Part shown: positions 1 to 7,274 of the stretch, piece by piece
Position numbering within the stretch: the stretch's first letter is position 1
Layout of the letters: every line of letters begins with the position of its first letter
DNA from: Kineococcus xinjiangensis
Lineage (GTDB): Bacteria; Actinomycetota; Actinomycetes; Actinomycetales; Kineococcaceae
Assembly: GCF_002934625.1 (NCBI RefSeq)
Contig: NZ_PTJD01000004.1
Span: 186,001 to 250,000, forward strand
Length of the DNA: 64,000 nt
Direction of reading: 5' to 3'
Notes under the pieces: model-generated
Databases searched by the model: none
What the model was told of the DNA's origin: nothing
Seen by the model: the letters and a program-made list of their open reading frames with translations, nothing else
Position numbers and translations under genes: made by a program

Positions 1-461
1 CCCTCGTGGCCGTGGCGGGTTCCGAGGTCGTGGTGCACCACGAGCAGCGTCCCGCCCGGTGCGACGAGGTCGGCGAGGGTGCGCTCGGCCACCGCGCCGG
101 GGACCTTGCGCAGGACGGGGTACTGCGCCGAGACGAGGTCGAAGCCCCCTGCCGGCAGGTCCGCCTCCACCAGCCCGGCGTGCACCCACGTCACCCGGAC
201 CCCGGCCTCCTCGGCCTGGCGCTGCGCGCGCTGCAGCGCGACGGCCGAGACGTCCAGGGCGGTGACCCGCCAGCCGTGGCGCGCGAGCCACACGGCGTCG
301 GCGCCCTCCCCGCAGCCCACGTCGAGGGCGCGCCCGGGCGCCAGCCCACCGGTCTCGGCGACGAGTGCGCCGTTCGGCTCCCCGCTCCAGGTGCGCTCGG
401 AGGTGCTGTAGCGCTCGTCCCACTCCGCGGCGCCGGGGGTGCGGTCCCTCTCCTCGATCAT
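1..461 (-). CDS. Class I SAM-dependent methyltransferase (3' end outside window)
   Basis: The frame opens at ATG 461 and runs off the left edge, so about 153 residues are visible. The SAM-binding signature is clear: motif I LDVGCGEGADAVWLA near residues 46-60, an acidic end of strand 2 (VTALDVS), and a motif II/III-like stretch FDLVSAQYPVL. This is the common class I fold of small-molecule or unassigned methyltransferases (Methyltransf_25/11 type); the substrate cannot be told. An N-terminal WDERYS segment is typical of the tellurite-resistance/thiopurine-like subgroup. The start lies 6 bases after a CAGGCT hexamer, fitting a leaderless transcript. It is divergent from the membrane-protein pair at 542. 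Confidence 0.8.
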   Translation of the reverse strand, partial: MIEERDRTPGAAEWDERYSTSERTWSGEPNGALVAETGGLAPGRALDVGCGEGADAVWLARHGWRVTALDVSAVALQRAQRQAEEAGVRVTWVHAGLVEADLPAGGFDLVSAQYPVLRKVPGAVAERTLADLVAPGGTLLVVHHDLGTRHGHE

Positions 462-467
462 GCGAGG

Positions 468-473
468 AGCCTG
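468..473 (-). promoter_or_regulatory. Candidate leaderless -10 for the methyltransferase
   Basis: CAGGCT on the minus strand ends 6 bases before ATG 461. This matches the spacing seen at a dozen other starts here. Confidence 0.4.
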
Positions 474-528
474 ACCCGGCTCGGGGTGCGGCGCCAAGCG
501 GCGTTGCCGGATCGGCAAGCCGCTGCCC

Positions 529-534
529 TACCGT
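529..534 (+). promoter_or_regulatory. Candidate leaderless -10 for the membrane-protein pair
   Basis: TACCGT ends 7 bases before GTG 542. An in-frame GTG at 533 overlaps this hexamer, which argues for 542 as the start. Confidence 0.5.
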
Positions 535-541
535 GAGGAGC

Positions 542-1030
542 GTGACCTCCCGCACACGCAGCGTGGTTCTGGTGGGGGCCGTGCTCGGCGCCTCGCTGCT
601 CCCCCTGGTGGTGCTGCTCGTCGACGTCGCCTCCGTGCTCGGCGGCGCCTACGACGACGCCCTCCCGCCGTCCGACGAGGGGTCGCTGCTGGCCGGGCGG
701 ATCGGCACCGCCCTGCTCACCGTCTCCGTCGTCCCCACGCTGCTGGTCGCCGCGGTCGGAGTGGCGGTCCCGGCCGCCGCCGTCCTGGCGGGAGGACGCT
801 CCACCCCCGGCCGGCTCCTGCGCGCCGTCGCGGCGGCGACCGCGACGCTGCTCGTCCTGGTCGCGCTGGCCACGGCGCTCGCCACCGTGCTCGGGTTCGG
901 ATGGGGCGGGTACCGGGGACTGGGACCCTCCTACGCCGCCGTCCACGCCCCGACCCTCGGGCCCCTCGTGTTCGTCGCCGTCTTCGCCGCCGCCGAGCTC
1001 GTGGTCCTCGTCCGGGGTGCCCGGTGGTGA
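542..1030 (+). CDS. Four-helix integral membrane protein, unknown function
   Basis: A 162-residue hydrophobic protein with four predicted membrane segments, roughly residues 7-34, 55-85, 92-118 and 135-158, separated by short charged loops. I recognise no family motif. The GTG start is chosen because TACCGT sits 7 bases upstream; another GTG at 533 is possible. Its stop codon overlaps the start of the next membrane protein in GTGA, so the two are translationally coupled and may form one complex. High codon-position GC and the overlap argue that it is a real gene although the function is unknown. Confidence 0.7.
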   Translation: MTSRTRSVVLVGAVLGASLLPLVVLLVDVASVLGGAYDDALPPSDEGSLLAGRIGTALLTVSVVPTLLVAAVGVAVPAAAVLAGGRSTPGRLLRAVAAATATLLVLVALATALATVLGFGWGGYRGLGPSYAAVHAPTLGPLVFVAVFAAAELVVLVRGARW

Positions 1031-1629
1031 GCACCGCGGACCGGGGCGGGCGGGTGGTGCCCTGGCTGCTGCTGGCCGCCGCCGCGGTTCCACTGCTCCT
1101 CGCGCTCGTCGCCGGCGATCGGGTGCTGGCGGGCGGGATCGACGGCGACAGCTACCCCTCGTTCCGCGGAGGAGCGTCGCTGACGGTGGCGCCGAACCTG
1201 GTCGACCGCCTCGGCGGGATGCTCTCGACGGTCGACTTCGCGACGGCGCTGTCGGCCACCGCGATCGGGGTGCTCGCGCTCACCGGCCTGTCCGCGCTCC
1301 CGGGCGCCCACCCCGCCGCACCGTCGCGCCCGGCCCGCGCGGCGGCGCAGCTCCTCGCGGCCGCCGGGACGGGGACGGCGCTGCTCGTGACGTCGGCCTC
1401 GTTGTGGACGACGTACGGCCCGCTGACCCCGCTGCAGCGGGAACTCAACCGCCCGGCGCCCGACGAGGCCACCGCGACCATCGCGTACGTCGTGAGCTTC
1501 CCGCTGGGTCAGGCGGCCGGCTCGCTGGCCGCGGCAGTGCTCATGGCTGCGGGCTGGTTCCTCCTCCGCAGGGGGCCGGTGGCCCGTCGGGAACCGGAGC
1601 CTCGGCGCGACGGCGAGCCCACGGGCTGA
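1027..1629 (+). CDS. Membrane protein, unknown function (coupled to upstream gene)
   Basis: A 200-residue protein starting at GTG 1027 inside the stop of the preceding gene (GTGA overlap). It has an N-terminal membrane segment (PWLLLAAAAVPLLLALVAG), two central hydrophobic segments around residues 77-95 and 110-128, and a C-terminal one ending in an Arg-rich tail (LLRRGPVARRE). A polar loop of about 50 residues after helix 1 probably faces outside. It resembles its neighbour in layout, so the pair may be diverged copies or partners. No enzymatic motif is seen. It is convergent with the RNA-ligase-like gene, and the 84 bases between them contain only GC-rich sequence. Confidence 0.7.
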   Translation: MSTADRGGRVVPWLLLAAAAVPLLLALVAGDRVLAGGIDGDSYPSFRGGASLTVAPNLVDRLGGMLSTVDFATALSATAIGVLALTGLSALPGAHPAAPSRPARAAAQLLAAAGTGTALLVTSASLWTTYGPLTPLQRELNRPAPDEATATIAYVVSFPLGQAAGSLAAAVLMAAGWFLLRRGPVARREPEPRRDGEPTG

Positions 1630-1713
1630 GCCCGGCCGGCGGCCCGCCGCCACCCGCCCTCGCCGTCGGGCCCGCCCCGCCGGCTCACCCTCGGCCGCCC
1701 CGAGGTCCCCCCG

Positions 1714-2223
1714 TCAGTCGCCCCGCAGCGGAGATGCCGCCACGGCCTCCCAGGGGCCGCCGAGGTAGCGCCACACCGCCACCCCCGTGGCGGTGGCGTC
1801 CGGCAGCGGCGGGGCGGCCGCCAGCTCCGCGTGCAGGGCGCGGGCCCGCTCCGGATCCACCTTGTTCTGCACCGTGACGTGCGCCGCGAAGCGCCGGGAG
1901 TCCTGGGGCGTCAGCCACGGCGCCCAGGCCGCGGCCAGCTCGGCCCGCAGCGCGTCGAGCTCGGGGGCGGCGAGGTCGTAGGCCACCCCCCGCCCGAGGA
2001 AGCGCACCCTCGTGACCGCCACCGGGAAGGGGGCGCGTGCGGTGGCGCGGGAGACGTCGCGGAGCACCTCGGCGCTGCGCTCGCTGGGCAGGGCGTGGAA
2101 CAGGGTCACGTGGGCGGCGAGGTGGTTGCGCTCCGGCGGGAAGTGCCGCCGCCGCAGGTCGTCGAAGCGCGCCTGCGCCGCCTCGTCGAGCAGCAGCGTC
2201 ACGACGAGCGGGGCGGCGGTCAC
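1714..2223 (-). CDS. 2'-5' RNA ligase / cyclic phosphodiesterase family protein
   Basis: A 169-residue protein of the 2H phosphoesterase superfamily. Two HxT motifs define the active site: HVTLFHALP near residue 38 and HVTVQNK near residue 115. The interval and total length fit LigT/ThpR-like proteins, which handle 2'-5' linked or 2',3'-cyclic RNA ends in vitro; the cellular role in actinobacteria is usually unknown. It starts at GTG 2223, 15 bases after the stop of the small membrane protein upstream, so the two are probably cotranscribed. No frameshift is present and both histidines are intact. Confidence 0.8.
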   Translation of the reverse strand: MTAAPLVVTLLLDEAAQARFDDLRRRHFPPERNHLAAHVTLFHALPSERSAEVLRDVSRATARAPFPVAVTRVRFLGRGVAYDLAAPELDALRAELAAAWAPWLTPQDSRRFAAHVTVQNKVDPERARALHAELAAAPPLPDATATGVAVWRYLGGPWEAVAASPLRGD

Positions 2224-2237
2224 GGCGGCGCGGGCCC

Positions 2238-2561
2238 TCAGCGGGTGAGCAGGAAGGCGATGCCCGAGACGAGGGCGAGGCCCCCCACCCCGACGGCGAT
2301 GAGAGCCTGCGCGCGGCTGCCGTCGCCCAGCCGCAGGGCGCGGAGCGCGACGACGACCGCCACGGCGCCGAGCAGCAGGCTCAGGGGGATGAGGACGAGC
2401 GAGGACAGCAGCGCCACGACGGCGAGGAACACGGCGACCGACGCGGTGGCGACGCGCTGCGGGTCGCCGGCCGCCGGCGGCGGGGCGGGTGCGGGCTGCT
2501 GCGCCCGGGGAGGACGGGGGGTGGGACGGCTGCCCGGCTTGCGGGTGCTGCGACGAGCCAT
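2238..2561 (-). CDS. Small two-helix membrane protein (DUF4190-like)
   Basis: A 107-residue protein starting at ATG 2561 (MARRSTRKPGS). A basic, Pro/Ala-rich cytoplasmic N-terminus of about 40 residues is followed by two hydrophobic segments joined by a short loop containing RALRLGDGSR, then a short tail. This layout is that of DUF4190-type small membrane proteins, whose function is unknown. It precedes the RNA-ligase-like gene by 15 bases. An upstream start at 2615 in the same frame would add 18 residues without family resemblance. Confidence 0.65.
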   Translation of the reverse strand: MARRSTRKPGSRPTPRPPRAQQPAPAPPPAAGDPQRVATASVAVFLAVVALLSSLVLIPLSLLLGAVAVVVALRALRLGDGSRAQALIAVGVGGLALVSGIAFLLTR

Positions 2562-2603
2562 GCGGCCAGCCTGCCACGGGCGCGGCACCGCTCCGACGGG
2601 CTC

Positions 2604-2636
2604 CCCGCCCGGCACCTCCAGCGGGAGCCGGGCGGG
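2604..2636 (-). terminator. Hairpin downstream of the subtilase
   Basis: A 10-bp perfect stem (CCCGCCCGGC / GCCGGGCGGG) with a 13-base loop lies 58 bases past the subtilase stop on the minus strand. There is no U-tract, as is normal in high-GC actinobacteria. Confidence 0.5.
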
Positions 2637-2693
2637 ACGCGGACCGCCCCGCCCCCGGCAGGCGGGGACGGGACGGTCGGGCGGGCGGGGGCG

Positions 2694-5600
2694 TCAGCCG
2701 ACGGCGACCACGGTCGGCGGGAGCGGGATCTCGGAGTCCTCGAGGACGTAGTCGACGATGCCGAGGTAGCGCTGCTCCGGATCCAGGCCGGACCAGGACG
2801 CCTCGTACGTCGAGACGCGCCCGGAGGTGAGGGCCAGCGGGTTCGGCTCCACCTCGAGGCTGCCCTCGACACTCGCCGAGTTCACCAGGAACGTCGCCTG
2901 CTCGAAGCCGTTGCTCGACTGGCCCGGCGGGTTGGCGAAGTTCATCACCAGCACCATGTACGTCCCCGGCTCCGGGGCGACCAGGTCGATGCGCTCGTCG
3001 GCGGAGGCGCTGGCGGAGATGCGCACCAGCTCCTCCTCGCCGTCGTCCCCGAGGCGGAACAGGGCGAGGTCGAAGTCGCCGCGCTGGTCCTCGGCGAGGA
3101 CCTCGAACCGGGCGAACTCGGTGCCGGGCTCGATGTCGACGTCCCAGAACCTCGTGCCGTTGCGCTCCAGGCGTCCCCGCTCGACGTCACCCGGGACCAT
3201 GCCGAGGGGGTCGAGCTCGACCTCGCCGGTCGTGCCCGCGGCGACCGGCACGGTCACGGACCCCTCGGCGCCGCTGCCGCGGACCTCCTCGGGCGCGTCC
3301 AGCGGGAGGGGGCGCACCGCGATGGGGCTGCGCACCGTGGTGCCGGCGCCCCGCCAGGTGAGGAACCCGCCGGCGTACTCGGCGAGCTCCGCCTTGCGCG
3401 TCGTGGTGAACGTGACCTTGAAGGTCTTGGTCTCCCCGGGCGCGTTGAAGTGCAGGACGCTCGGGGACACCCTGACCCTCATGCCGGGCACGCTGGCCCG
3501 GGCGAAGTAGAGGCCCGGGCTCACGGCCGTGACCCGCCGCGTCACCGTCTGCGTGCCGACGAGCTCGCCGATCGCGATGGACGGCTGGTTCAGGTCGCTG
3601 GGGTCGATGGCGCCGAGACCGGTGCCGGTGTCGATCCCGGAGCCCTCCATGAAGGCAATCCACTCCTCCGGGCCGGAGTCGTAGACGAGGCCGGGGTCGA
3701 GGAAGCGCCGCGGGGCGACGAACCCGGCGCCGCCCGCGAAGGCGTCGCGCTCGGGGGTGCCGTCCGCCCGGACGAGGTCGCGGGCGGTGGTCATCATGGC
3801 CGACTTCACGGCCATCGGGGACCAGTTCGGGTACCGGTGGAAGATCAGCGCCGCGAGGCCGGCGATGTGCGGCGACGCCATCGAGGTGCCGGACATGCCC
3901 CCGAAGTCGTTCTCGCCGTTGCCGGGCTGGGGGGCCACGGCCGCGAGGATGCCGACGCCGGGGGCGGCGATGTCCGGCTTGAGGACGTCGCCGTCGCTGG
4001 CCAGGGTCGGCCCGCGCGAGGAGAACCCGGCGATCTGCGGGGTGGGCGTCACGATCCCCGTGGTGTTGCCGCCCTCGAAGGCGACGGTCGCGCCCGGCTG
4101 CTCGGCGTAGGCGACGACCTCCTTCCCGGCGGCGGCGTCCAGGTGGACCGTCGGGACCAGGTGCACGTCGGCGTCGACGCTGCTGGGGGTCGGGTTGACG
4201 AGGACCATGCCGACGCCGCCGGCGCGCGCGACCTCGGCGGACTTCTCCACGCGGGGGTTCTCGCCGCGGTAGCAGAGGACCACCTTCCCGCGGGCCTCGG
4301 CGGGGTCGAGCGTGCCGGGCTTGCAGAGCCTCGCGTCGGCCTCCTTCGCCTTCTCCGTCTTCACGTCCGTCGACAGCACCAGCGGTGCCGCCGGCATCGG
4401 TCGCCCGCTGAGGCGGCCGCCGACGAACCTGCGGCCGTCCCCGAGCAGGACCGTGCCCTCGCGCGGCACCGCCGTCGCGGCCGCGACGGTGGTGAGCCAG
4501 GGGCTCGCGTGGTCCAGCGTGGAGGCTTCGGGACCGGCGTTGCCGGCGGAGGTGGCGACGAAGATGCCGGCGGAGGCCGCGGAGAGGAAGGCCAGCTCCA
4601 CCGGGTCGGCGACGGTGGTCGCCGCGCCGCCGCCGATGGAGTAGTTGATGACGTCGACGCCGTCCTCGACGGCGGCGTCGATGGCGGCCACCGAGTCGGA
4701 CGTGGCGCAGCCGGAGGCGGCGGTCGCCGTCCAGCAGACCTTGTACACGGCCAGGGAGGCGCCCGGGGCCATGCCCGACGTCGACCCGAAGTCCTCTCCC
4801 TCCAGCACGACCGGGATGTTGTCCTTGCCGGCGGCGGTGGCCGCGGTGTGCGAGCCGTGACCGTGGCCGTCGCGCGGGGAGAGGTACTCGACCTCGACGA
4901 GGTCCTCCTCGTCGACGTTCCTGAGGAAGCCCTCGGCGAAGTAGCGGGCGCCGATGACCTTGGTGCTGCAGGTCGTCTCGGACCAGCGCTCGCCCTCCTC
5001 GCAGACGCCGGTGAACGTGCCGCCGTCCCGCTTCTGCTGGACGATGCGGCCGTCCTCGCCGCGATGGGCCAGGAACGGCTTGCCGGGGGTCGGGCCCTCC
5101 GGGAGCTCCGCGCCGGCGAAGGCGGGGTTCTCCGGCCACAGGCCGGTGTCGAGGATGCCGACGACGACGCCCTCCCCCGCCCTGGCCTGGCCGCCGAGCT
5201 CCGCCCACACGCCGGCCGAGCCGGTGAGTCCGAGGTACTCGGGGGTGGTGGTCGTCTGGACCTGGCGCAGGGTGTCCGGGACGACGGAGAGGACGCCGGG
5301 GTGGCCGGCGAGCTTCTGCGCCTGCACCGCGCTCAGCTCGGCCGCGAAGCCGTTGAGGGCGACGGTGTAGCGCTGGTCGGGGCTGGCGCCGACGCTGGCG
5401 GCGACGTCGCTCTGCCGGCGCTCCAGGTGGCGGCGGTACTGCCGGGCCACCGGGCCCTTCATGTTCGGGCGGCCGTCGGGGGCGGCCTTCGGCACGGGGA
5501 TGCCCGCGACCCCGCCCTGGTACTCCGCGAGGGGAGCGCCGGTCAGGGTCACGACGTAGTGGCCGTCCTCGAAGCTGGAGAGGACGGGCACCTCGCGCGG

Positions 5601-5756
5601 GGCCGGGTCGGCCGGGGAGGCTGCCGCGGAGGTGAGCGGGGCGGCGGCGAGGAGGGCACCGGCCCCCCAGGCGATCGCGACCACCCCCCTCCGGCGCCGG
5701 GCGCGCTGTTCGCCGGGAACGGGCCCGGGACCTGCAGGGGCGTGGTCGTGGACCAA
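2694..5756 (-). CDS. Secreted subtilisin-family (S8) serine protease with PA domain
   Basis: A 1020-residue secreted protease. It has a signal peptide (Arg cluster at 19-23, then a hydrophobic run to about residue 47), an I9-type prodomain (about 65-165), and a catalytic S8 domain with Asp203 (GILDTGLWPE), His300 (GHGHGSHTA) and Ser625 (SGTSMASPH). A protease-associated (PA) insertion lies between His and Ser, around 440-570, followed by an Fn3-like domain and a C-terminal bacterial prepeptidase-like beta domain. The order resembles plant cucumisin-type and actinobacterial extracellular subtilases. The start is TTG 5756, chosen because GAGGAGG lies 7 bases upstream. It probably degrades extracellular protein; no membrane anchor or sorting signal is seen. 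Confidence 0.92.
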   Translation of the reverse strand: MVHDHAPAGPGPVPGEQRARRRRGVVAIAWGAGALLAAAPLTSAAASPADPAPREVPVLSSFEDGHYVVTLTGAPLAEYQGGVAGIPVPKAAPDGRPNMKGPVARQYRRHLERRQSDVAASVGASPDQRYTVALNGFAAELSAVQAQKLAGHPGVLSVVPDTLRQVQTTTTPEYLGLTGSAGVWAELGGQARAGEGVVVGILDTGLWPENPAFAGAELPEGPTPGKPFLAHRGEDGRIVQQKRDGGTFTGVCEEGERWSETTCSTKVIGARYFAEGFLRNVDEEDLVEVEYLSPRDGHGHGSHTAATAAGKDNIPVVLEGEDFGSTSGMAPGASLAVYKVCWTATAASGCATSDSVAAIDAAVEDGVDVINYSIGGGAATTVADPVELAFLSAASAGIFVATSAGNAGPEASTLDHASPWLTTVAAATAVPREGTVLLGDGRRFVGGRLSGRPMPAAPLVLSTDVKTEKAKEADARLCKPGTLDPAEARGKVVLCYRGENPRVEKSAEVARAGGVGMVLVNPTPSSVDADVHLVPTVHLDAAAGKEVVAYAEQPGATVAFEGGNTTGIVTPTPQIAGFSSRGPTLASDGDVLKPDIAAPGVGILAAVAPQPGNGENDFGGMSGTSMASPHIAGLAALIFHRYPNWSPMAVKSAMMTTARDLVRADGTPERDAFAGGAGFVAPRRFLDPGLVYDSGPEEWIAFMEGSGIDTGTGLGAIDPSDLNQPSIAIGELVGTQTVTRRVTAVSPGLYFARASVPGMRVRVSPSVLHFNAPGETKTFKVTFTTTRKAELAEYAGGFLTWRGAGTTVRSPIAVRPLPLDAPEEVRGSGAEGSVTVPVAAGTTGEVELDPLGMVPGDVERGRLERNGTRFWDVDIEPGTEFARFEVLAEDQRGDFDLALFRLGDDGEEELVRISASASADERIDLVAPEPGTYMVLVMNFANPPGQSSNGFEQATFLVNSASVEGSLEVEPNPLALTSGRVSTYEASWSGLDPEQRYLGIVDYVLEDSEIPLPPTVVAVG

Positions 5757-6010
5757 CGTCGTGCCTCCTCAGCGGACGACGGAGCGGGTACCGCTGCATC
5801 CGCCGGGGCGGAGAGACAGCCCTGGGCAGCCAACCGGGTGACGTCCGTTGCGTCAAGCATCCATTCGATTACAGACCTGGACTCCCTCCGGCGTGGCGCC
5901 GCCCACGGCCGGAAAAGCTCCGGTCGCGGGCGGTGACCTCGCGGCGACGGCGGACGATCCCCCCGGAGCGACGGCCCGCGCGACGCGCTCGGCACCCGCG
6001 GACGGGACGA
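5757..6010. other. Intergenic region between subtilase and nrdB
   Basis: Carries the strong ribosome-binding site of the subtilase and an AT-richer patch (5850-5880). On the minus strand a TTGACG near 5845 could be a -35 element, but no convincing -10 follows at 17 bases. I see no gene here. Confidence 0.4.
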
Positions 6011-6054
6011 GCCGGGGCCCCGTCCCTCCACGACGGGAGGGACGGGGCCCCGGC
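6011..6054 (-). terminator. Terminator of the nrdAB operon
   Basis: A perfect 19-bp inverted repeat with a 6-base loop begins 27 bases after the nrdB stop. It is one of the longest stems in the window and should end transcription of nrdAB before the subtilase. Confidence 0.85.
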
Positions 6055-6080
6055 TCAGCAGCGCACCCCGAGGGCGGCCG

Positions 6081-7274
6081 TCAGTCCCAGCTCAGGCCGC
6101 TGCCCGTCTGGTACTCGATCACCCGGGTCTCGAAGAAGTTCTTCTCCTTGCCCAGGTCCATGACCTCGCTCATCCACGGGAACGGGTTCTCCGCCTCCGG
6201 CATGACCGGCTGCAGGCCGAGCTGGACGCAGCGGCGGTTGGTGATGAAGTGCATGTACTGCTCGCACAGCTCGGCGTTGAGGCCGAGGATGCCGCGCGGC
6301 ATGGTCTCCCGGCCGTAGGCCACCTCCAGCTCGCAGGCCTCGCGGAGCATGCCGCGGACCTCCTCCTGGAAGGCGGGCGTCCACAGGTGCGGGTTCTCGA
6401 TCTTGATCTGGTTGATCGCGTCGATGCCGAAGTTCAGGTGGATCGACTCGTCGCGCAGGATGTACTGGTACTGCTCCGCGATCCCGACCATCTTGTTGCG
6501 CCGGCCGAGGGAGAGGATCTGGGCGAAGCCCGTGTAGAACCACATCCCCTCGAAGATCACGTAGAAGGCCACCAGGTCGCGCAGGAAGTCCTGATCCGCC
6601 TCCGGGGTGCCGGTGCGGAAGTCCGGGTCCTCCAGGTGCTTGGTGTACTTCAGCGCCCAGGAGTCCTTCGCCGTGATGGAGGGCACCTCCCGGTACATGT
6701 TGAACAGCTCGCCCTCGTCGAGGCCGAGGCTGGTGCAGATGTACTGGAAGGTGTGCGTGTGCACGGCCTCCTCGAAGGCCTGCCGCAGCAGGTACTGCCG
6801 GCACTCCGGGTTGGACAGCTGCCGGTAGACGGCGAGCACGATGTTGTTCGCGACCAGGGACTCCGCCGTGGCGAAGAAGCCGAGGTTGCGCTTGAGCATC
6901 AGCCGCTCGTCGTCGCTCAGGCCGTCCTTGGAGTTCCACAGGGCGATGTCGGCCTGCATGGAGACCTCGGTGGGCATCCAGTGGTTGTTGCAGCCCGAGA
7001 GGTACTTCTGCCACGCCCACTCGTACTTCAGCGGCAGGAGCTGGTTGACGTCGGCGCGGGCGTTGATCATCGCCTTCTCGCTGACGCTCACCCGGTGCGC
7101 GGTGGTGTCGATCTCCCCGAGGCCGGTGACGCTGGCCCCCGGGTCGGTGGTGGTGACGGCCGCGGCCGCCGCCACCGTCTCCGCGGTGGGCTGGGCCGGG
7201 ACCGACGTCGAGGTCGGACCGTCGCCGGCGGCAGCCGCGCCGGACGTCAGCGGGGTGTCGTCGAAGGTGGTCAC
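6081..7274 (-). CDS. nrdB: Ribonucleotide reductase small subunit, class Ic type (Phe at radical site)
   Basis: A 397-residue R2 protein that generates the oxidant for ribonucleotide reduction with NrdA. All metal ligands are present: Glu138, Glu169, His172, Glu242, Glu276 and His279. In class Ia R2 the residue four after the first histidine ligand is the radical tyrosine; here it is Phe176 (EEAVHTHTF). The first ligand is Glu rather than Asp. Both features and the spacing match Chlamydia trachomatis R2 (E89, E120, H123, F127, E193, E227, H230) at a constant offset of 49, so a Mn(IV)/Fe(III) cofactor is likely. An Ala/Thr-rich extension of about 60 residues precedes the core. The C-terminus ([11 protein letters not shown]) carries the interaction tail. 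The GTG start overlaps the nrdA stop. Confidence 0.95.
   Translation of the reverse strand: MTTFDDTPLTSGAAAAGDGPTSTSVPAQPTAETVAAAAAVTTTDPGASVTGLGEIDTTAHRVSVSEKAMINARADVNQLLPLKYEWAWQKYLSGCNNHWMPTEVSMQADIALWNSKDGLSDDERLMLKRNLGFFATAESLVANNIVLAVYRQLSNPECRQYLLRQAFEEAVHTHTFQYICTSLGLDEGELFNMYREVPSITAKDSWALKYTKHLEDPDFRTGTPEADQDFLRDLVAFYVIFEGMWFYTGFAQILSLGRRNKMVGIAEQYQYILRDESIHLNFGIDAINQIKIENPHLWTPAFQEEVRGMLREACELEVAYGRETMPRGILGLNAELCEQYMHFITNRRCVQLGLQPVMPEAENPFPWMSEVMDLGKEKNFFETRVIEYQTGSGLSWD

Noticed and set aside
1630-1713. Terminator between convergent genes
   Set aside because: Only weak GC-rich pairings; no clear stem-loop stands out from background.
2037-5936. Long plus-strand open frame over the subtilase
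   Set aside because: It lies antisense to a protease with full catalytic triad, has no domain, and reads as a shadow frame of GC-rich DNA.
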